DNA of 43,738 bases from CAZLIC01 sp964559535 (lineage in GTDB: Bacteria > Pseudomonadota > Alphaproteobacteria > Rhodobacterales > Rhodobacteraceae), in contig CAZLIC010000030.1 in the NCBI GenBank assembly GCA_964559535.1, forward strand, positions 1 through 43,738, in the 5' to 3' direction. The notes beneath the pieces are model-generated. The model ran no database searches. It saw nothing but the letters and a program-made list of their open reading frames with translations, and was not told where the DNA came from. Positions 39,898 through 43,738 of the stretch are shown here, piece after piece. The translations under genes and the position numbers were made by a program. Numbering within the stretch: the stretch's first letter is position 1; every line of letters starts with the position of its first letter.

Positions 39898-40380
39898 TCA
39901 CTCACCCGTGATGCGGCGCAGCGCGGCCTCTTCCTCGGCCGACAGCCGCGCCTCGGCCCCTGTGGCGCGCCGCCCGCGCAGGTAAACCGCCGCCAGACCA
40001 CCGCCCAGCAGCAAGAGTCCCGGCCCCGCCAGCCACAGCACCCAGTTGGCCCCGCGCGCGGGTGGGTTCAGCAGCACATAGTCGCCATAGCGCGCCACCA
40101 GCGCCGCCAGCACCTGCGCATCGGTATCCCCTGCGACCAGACGTTCCCGCACCAGCCGACGGATGTCCCCGGCAATCCCGGCAAGCGACTCGTCGATGCT
40201 TTCGCTGCGGCAGACCACACAACGCAATTCCTTCGACAGGGCCCGCGCCCGTGTCTCCAGCGCCGGGTCGGCCAGCACCTCGCCCGGCTCGACCGCCAGC
40301 GCGGGTGCCGCCCACAGGGCCAGTGCCAACGCTAGCGCGTAGGGTGGGTGATTCCACCCACCATCCTTCGCCCGCCTCAT
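39898..40380 (-). CDS. ccmH: Cytochrome c maturation protein CcmH (Ccl2 type)
   Basis: Periplasm-facing thiol protein that presents apocytochrome c heme-site cysteines for ligation. 160 residues: signal peptide (residues 1 to about 29, ending PALA), the redox motif RCVVC in LRCVVCRSESI (about residue 54), and a C-terminal membrane helix (WVLWLAGPGLLLLGGGLAAVY). The short form pairs with CcmF in Rhodobacter (ccl1-ccl2). Its ATG overlaps the ccmF stop. Oddly, the residues GGWNHPP in the signal peptide are encoded by a palindromic repeat. Confidence 0.93.
   Translation of the reverse strand: MRRAKDGGWNHPPYALALALALWAAPALAVEPGEVLADPALETRARALSKELRCVVCRSESIDESLAGIAGDIRRLVRERLVAGDTDAQVLAALVARYGDYVLLNPPARGANWVLWLAGPGLLLLGGGLAAVYLRGRRATGAEARLSAEEEAALRRITGE
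40343..40362. repeat. REP-like palindrome inside the ccmH signal-peptide codons
   Basis: GGTGGGTG-ATTC-CACCCACC, an 8-bp perfect stem with a 4-base loop, flanked by TA and AT. It resembles widespread REP-type elements with a GGTGGG/CCCACC stem, from memory. Here it lies in frame 18 bases into the ccmH coding region. Confidence 0.7.
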
Positions 40381-42335
40381 TCCGCAGGCACCCCCGCCAT
40401 GCGCCGCGCGCCCGCAGCCACCCGCCAGCGCCGGTCGGTCAGGCTGACCACACCCCCCAACGCCATCAGCAGCACCCCCAGCCAGATGCAGCTGGCAAAG
40501 GGCTTCAGATACCCCCGCACGGCATAGCCGCCGCCGTCCTGTGCGTCGCCGATCACCAGATAGATGTCGCGCGTCAGGCCATAGTCGATGCCCGCTTCGG
40601 TCGTGGGCATGCCCGCCACCGGGTAGATGCGTTTTTCGGGGAACAGCTCGGCCACCTGCTCCCCGCCCTTCGTCACCACGAAATCGGCGGTGGTGGACAG
40701 GTAGTTCGGCCCCTCCACCTCGCGCACGCCTGCCAGCACCACGCGGTAAGCCCCCAGGTCATAGCCCTCGCCCGGCTTCAGCACGCGGATGTCTTCCACC
40801 GTCCAGGCTGTCACCGCGCCACAGGCAAACAGCGTCACCCCCATGCCCGCATGTGCCACCGCCTTGCCCCAGTCGGACCGCGGCAGGCGGAACAGTCGCG
40901 CCACGCGGCCGCGCTGCCCGGTGCGCGCCCACAGGTCGGCCAGCGCGCCCAGCACCACCCAGGCGCCCAGACCCGCCGCCAGCGGCCCCAGCGCGCTGCG
41001 CCCCGACTGCAGCGCGAAGGCCAGCCCCGCCACTGCCCCCGCCACCAGCAGCCACGGCGCCAGAGCCCGCAACCCGCGCGCCATGTCGCCGCGCTTCCAT
41101 GCCAGCATCGCCCCCACCGGCAGGATAACCGCCAGTGCCGCAAAGAACGGTGTCACCGCGGCATTGAAGAACGGCGCGCCGACCGATAGCTTTGCCCGCC
41201 AGCCGAGTTCCGCGATGAGGGGCCATACGGTTCCGACGAAGACCACGGCGCAGGACACCGACAACAGCAGGTTGTTGGCCACCAGCGCGCCTTCCCGGCT
41301 GACCGCGGCGAACACGCCCTTCGCCGCCAGCGCCCCCGCCCGCGCGGCAAACAGCGTCAGCCCGCCACCCACGAACACGCCCAGGATCAGCAGGATGAAC
41401 ACCCCCCGCTCGGGATCGTTGGCAAAGGCGTGCACGCTGGTGATGACGCCTGACCGCACCAGGAAGGTGCCGATCAGCGAAAACCCGAAGCCCAGGATCG
41501 CCAGAAGGATGGTCCAGGCCTTCAGCGCCTCGCGCTTTTCCACCACGATGGCGCTGTGCAGCAAGGCCGCCGCCAAAAGCCAGGGCATGAGCGACGCATT
41601 TTCCACCGGATCCCAGAACCAGAACCCGCCCCAGCCCAGTTCATAATAGGCCCACCACGACCCCAGTCCGACGCCGATGGTCAGGAAAATCCAGGCGGCC
41701 AGCGTCCAGGGCCGCACCCAGCGCGCCCAGGCGGCATCCACCCGGCCTTCCAGAAGCGCGGCAATGGCAAAGGCAAAGCTGACCGAAAGCCCCACATAGC
41801 CCAGGTACAGGAACGGCGGATGGATCGCCAAACCGATGTCCTGCAGCAGCGGGTTCAGGTCCTGCCCGTCAAACGGCGGCAGTTCCAGCCGCAGGAACGG
41901 GTTCGAGGTGAACAGAAGGAAGGCCAGGAACGCCACCCCCACCGATCCCTGCACTGCCAGTACCCGCGCCTTCAGCGTGGGAGGCAGGTTGCCCCCGAAC
42001 AGTGCCACCGCGGCCCCGAACAGCGCCAGGATCAGCGCCCACAGCAACAGCGACCCCTCGTGGTTTCCCCAGACGCCCGTGATTTTGTAAAGCATGGGCT
42101 TCAGGCTGTGCGAATTCAGCACCACCACCCGCAGCGAGAAGTCCGAGGTCACGAAGGCCCAGGTCAGCGCGGCAAAGGCCGCGCCCACCAGCGCCACCTG
42201 CACCAGCGCCGCCGCATCGCCCGCCGCCATCCAGCCGGTCCAGCGCCGTTGCGCACCCGCCAGCGGCACCACCGTCTGCACCACAGCCACCGCCAGCGCC
42301 AGCATCAGCGCGAAATGCCCAAGCTCGGTGATCAT
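40377..42335 (-). CDS. ccmF: Cytochrome c heme lyase subunit CcmF
   Basis: Integral membrane protein of the heme-ligation complex; 652 residues and about 14-15 membrane helices. The tryptophan-rich heme-handling motif is WGGFWFWDPVENASLMPWL, and conserved flanks VWGNHEGSLLLWAL and HPPFLYLGYVG are present. In the Rhodobacter scheme ccmF-ccmH (ccl1-ccl2) forms a unit apart from the other ccm genes, which fits the absence of ccmE here. GGAGG lies 9 bases before the ATG. The 92 bases upstream hold nothing else I can name. Confidence 0.96.
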   Translation of the reverse strand: MITELGHFALMLALAVAVVQTVVPLAGAQRRWTGWMAAGDAAALVQVALVGAAFAALTWAFVTSDFSLRVVVLNSHSLKPMLYKITGVWGNHEGSLLLWALILALFGAAVALFGGNLPPTLKARVLAVQGSVGVAFLAFLLFTSNPFLRLELPPFDGQDLNPLLQDIGLAIHPPFLYLGYVGLSVSFAFAIAALLEGRVDAAWARWVRPWTLAAWIFLTIGVGLGSWWAYYELGWGGFWFWDPVENASLMPWLLAAALLHSAIVVEKREALKAWTILLAILGFGFSLIGTFLVRSGVITSVHAFANDPERGVFILLILGVFVGGGLTLFAARAGALAAKGVFAAVSREGALVANNLLLSVSCAVVFVGTVWPLIAELGWRAKLSVGAPFFNAAVTPFFAALAVILPVGAMLAWKRGDMARGLRALAPWLLVAGAVAGLAFALQSGRSALGPLAAGLGAWVVLGALADLWARTGQRGRVARLFRLPRSDWGKAVAHAGMGVTLFACGAVTAWTVEDIRVLKPGEGYDLGAYRVVLAGVREVEGPNYLSTTADFVVTKGGEQVAELFPEKRIYPVAGMPTTEAGIDYGLTRDIYLVIGDAQDGGGYAVRGYLKPFASCIWLGVLLMALGGVVSLTDRRWRVAAGARRMAGVPAE

Positions 42336-42427
42336 GCGGTGCCGCCTCCTGCCTGCGCGGCATCATAGGCGCCCGCTCGGCCCGGCGCCACGCCCCTGCG
42401 CCGCCATGCCGCATCCTGTGACCTTGC

Positions 42428-42859
42428 CTAGCGCCGCCCGGCCTTGCGGGTGGACAACAGAAGGTTCGTTTCGGACGTCATGACGCCCTCGATCTCGCGC
42501 ACGCGGAAGATCGTCTCGTCCAGTTCCTGCAGCGTCTGCGCCGCCAGTTCTGCGATCAGGTCCCACTTGCCGTTGGTGGAATGCACCGCCACCACCGCAG
42601 GCAACCCCGCCAGCCGCGCCATGATCCGCTCGGCCCCGCGCCCCTCGATCCCGATCAGCATCAGCCCGCGCACCGGCGCCGCCGTCACGTCGGCCCGCGT
42701 CAGCACGGTGAACCCGGCAATCTCCCCTTTTGCCGCCAGCCGCTCCATCCGCGACCGCACGGTTGCGCGCGTCAGCCCCAGCCGTTCCGCCAGATCGCTC
42801 AGCGAGGCGCGCCCGTCGCGGCGCAACTCGGCGATCAACCTGCCGTCCACTTCGTCCAT
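42428..42859 (-). CDS. Lrp/AsnC-family transcriptional regulator
   Basis: A 143-residue regulator: N-terminal winged helix (MDEVDGRLIAELRRDGR, then LSDLAERLGLTRATVRSRME, residues about 1-50) and a C-terminal RAM effector domain (GIEGRGAERIMARLAGLPAV, then STNGKWDLIAEL). Such proteins sense amino acids. It is divergent from an arginase gene 109 bases away, so it probably controls that gene in response to arginine or ornithine; that is inference. Earlier in-frame starts overlap the arginase gene and are unlikely. Confidence 0.92.
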   Translation of the reverse strand: MDEVDGRLIAELRRDGRASLSDLAERLGLTRATVRSRMERLAAKGEIAGFTVLTRADVTAAPVRGLMLIGIEGRGAERIMARLAGLPAVVAVHSTNGKWDLIAELAAQTLQELDETIFRVREIEGVMTSETNLLLSTRKAGRR

Positions 42860-42884
42860 TACGGCCACCCCCGCTGCCCGATCC

Positions 42885-42900
42885 GGCCAATTCACTGGCC
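42885..42900. promoter_or_regulatory. Candidate operator for the Lrp-type regulator
   Basis: GGCCA-ATTCAC-TGGCC is a perfect 5-bp inverted repeat with a 6-base A/T-containing centre, in the gap between the regulator and the arginase gene. Its size fits an Lrp-type site, but it does not match a known consensus closely. Confidence 0.4.
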
Positions 42901-42968
42901 AGATCGTCACGAAACCTGCTGTATCCTGCCACCAACCTGCCGTCACCTGCCCTGCGAAAGGAATCGCC

Positions 42969-43738
42969 ATGCCCCGCACCATCCTGATCGGCGCCCCGGT
43001 TGACTCGGGCCAGAAACGCCCCGGCTGCCTGATGGGGCCCGCCGCCTATCGCGTGGCGGGCCTTGCCCGCGAAATCGCGGCCGAAGGACACCTGGTCGAG
43101 GACTGGGGCGACCTATCGCCCGCCCCCGCCAGCCCGCCGCCCTGCCCCAACCCCGCGGTGCACTCGCTGGCCGAGACGGTGGGCTGGACAGTGGCACTGA
43201 TGGACCGCGTGGATGACGCCCTGTCGCAGGGCGCGCTGCCCATCGTGCTGGGGGGCGACCATTCGCTGGCACTCGGGTCGGTGGCCGGCGCCGCGGCACA
43301 TGCCCAACGGCAGGACCGCCCGCTGTTCCTGCTGTGGCTGGATGCCCACAGCGATTTCCACACGCCGCTTACCACCACCAGCGGCAACCTGCACGGCACG
43401 CCCGTCTCCTACATTGCCGGCCGCGACGGGTTCGAGTCCTTTCCGCCCTTCCCGGCCCCCATCCCGCCCGACCGCATCTGCCTGTACGGCATCCGCTCCA
43501 TCGATCCGGCCGAACAGGCGGCATTGCTGGAGAAGGACATCTTCATCAACGACATGCGGGTGCTGGACGAACACGGCATCGTGGCGCCCCTGCGCGCCTT
43601 CCTGAAGCGGGTGAAGGCGGCGCAAGGCCTGCTGCATGTCTCGCTGGATGTCGATTTCCTCGACCCCTCCATCGCGCCCGCCGTCGGCACCACCGTTCCC
43701 GGCGGCACCACCTTCCGCGAGGCGCATCTGGTGATGGA
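42969..43738 (+). CDS. rocF: Arginase (partial)
   Basis: Hydrolyses arginine to ornithine and urea. The first 256 residues are visible; about 50 more should lie beyond the right edge. Manganese-ligand motifs of the ureohydrolase family are intact: GGDHS (His98), DAHSDFHTP (Asp125, His127, Asp129) and SLDVDFLDPS (near residue 220). The N-terminal IGAPVDSGQKRPGC and long spacing to the first ligand fit arginase more than agmatinase. AAGGA lies 6 bases before the ATG. Divergent from an Lrp-type regulator. Confidence 0.93.
   Translation, partial: MPRTILIGAPVDSGQKRPGCLMGPAAYRVAGLAREIAAEGHLVEDWGDLSPAPASPPPCPNPAVHSLAETVGWTVALMDRVDDALSQGALPIVLGGDHSLALGSVAGAAAHAQRQDRPLFLLWLDAHSDFHTPLTTTSGNLHGTPVSYIAGRDGFESFPPFPAPIPPDRICLYGIRSIDPAEQAALLEKDIFINDMRVLDEHGIVAPLRAFLKRVKAAQGLLHVSLDVDFLDPSIAPAVGTTVPGGTTFREAHLVM

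Overview
The window is high-GC alphaproteobacterial DNA, most likely from a phototrophic member of the Rhodobacterales (Rhodobacter group). Three things point there: a nuo operon with many small extra genes, spheroidene-type carotenoid genes (crtA, crtI, crtB) beside bchI-bchD-bchO, and two TGT-N12-ACA (PpsR/CrtJ-type) sites between crtA and crtI. No rRNA, tRNA, CRISPR array, transposase or phage gene was seen. All product names come from reading motifs and lengths; no database search was run.

Layout. (1) 1-13120, minus strand: respiratory complex I, in transcription order nuoA, B, C, D, E, F, G, H (nuoH runs off the left edge). Thirteen non-subunit genes are packed between them, many joined by ATGA or TGATG overlaps: a sulfotransferase, a DUF4160/DUF2442-like pair, four small membrane proteins or anchors, two lipoproteins and several small unknowns. 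(2) 13426-21820: leucine degradation (isovaleryl-CoA dehydrogenase, both methylcrotonyl-CoA carboxylase subunits, methylglutaconyl-CoA hydratase, HMG-CoA lyase). It is not one operon: a UbiE-like methyltransferase and a HicAB module lie inside it on the opposite strand. (3) 21979-27284: a DegT-type aminotransferase overlapping an MFS exporter, two small exported unknowns, purB and a TPR protein. (4) 27340-31823: two RTX proteins (one fused to a CAP domain) flanking a tiny exported Cys-motif protein. (5) 31827-39055: photosynthesis genes, crtI-crtB leftward and crtA-bchI-bchD-bchO rightward from a shared PpsR-regulated region. (6) 39066-43738: a PaaG-like isomerase, the cytochrome c maturation pair ccmF-ccmH, and an Lrp-type regulator divergent from a partial arginase.

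How it fits together. Complex I, c-type cytochrome maturation and pigment synthesis are the parts of a facultative phototroph's electron-transport machinery. Leucine catabolism feeds acetyl-CoA and acetoacetate, and reduced flavin, into it.

The most unusual feature is a 50-bp perfect palindrome at the bchI/bchD junction. It separates the ATG that overlaps the bchI stop from the bchD frame. Removing exactly those 50 bases puts that ATG back in frame, and the right end of the palindrome supplies a possible new ribosome site and GTG start. A second palindrome, of the REP type, encodes part of the CcmH signal peptide. NuoE and its neighbour also share a nearly identical C-terminal domain that is not a core part of complex I.
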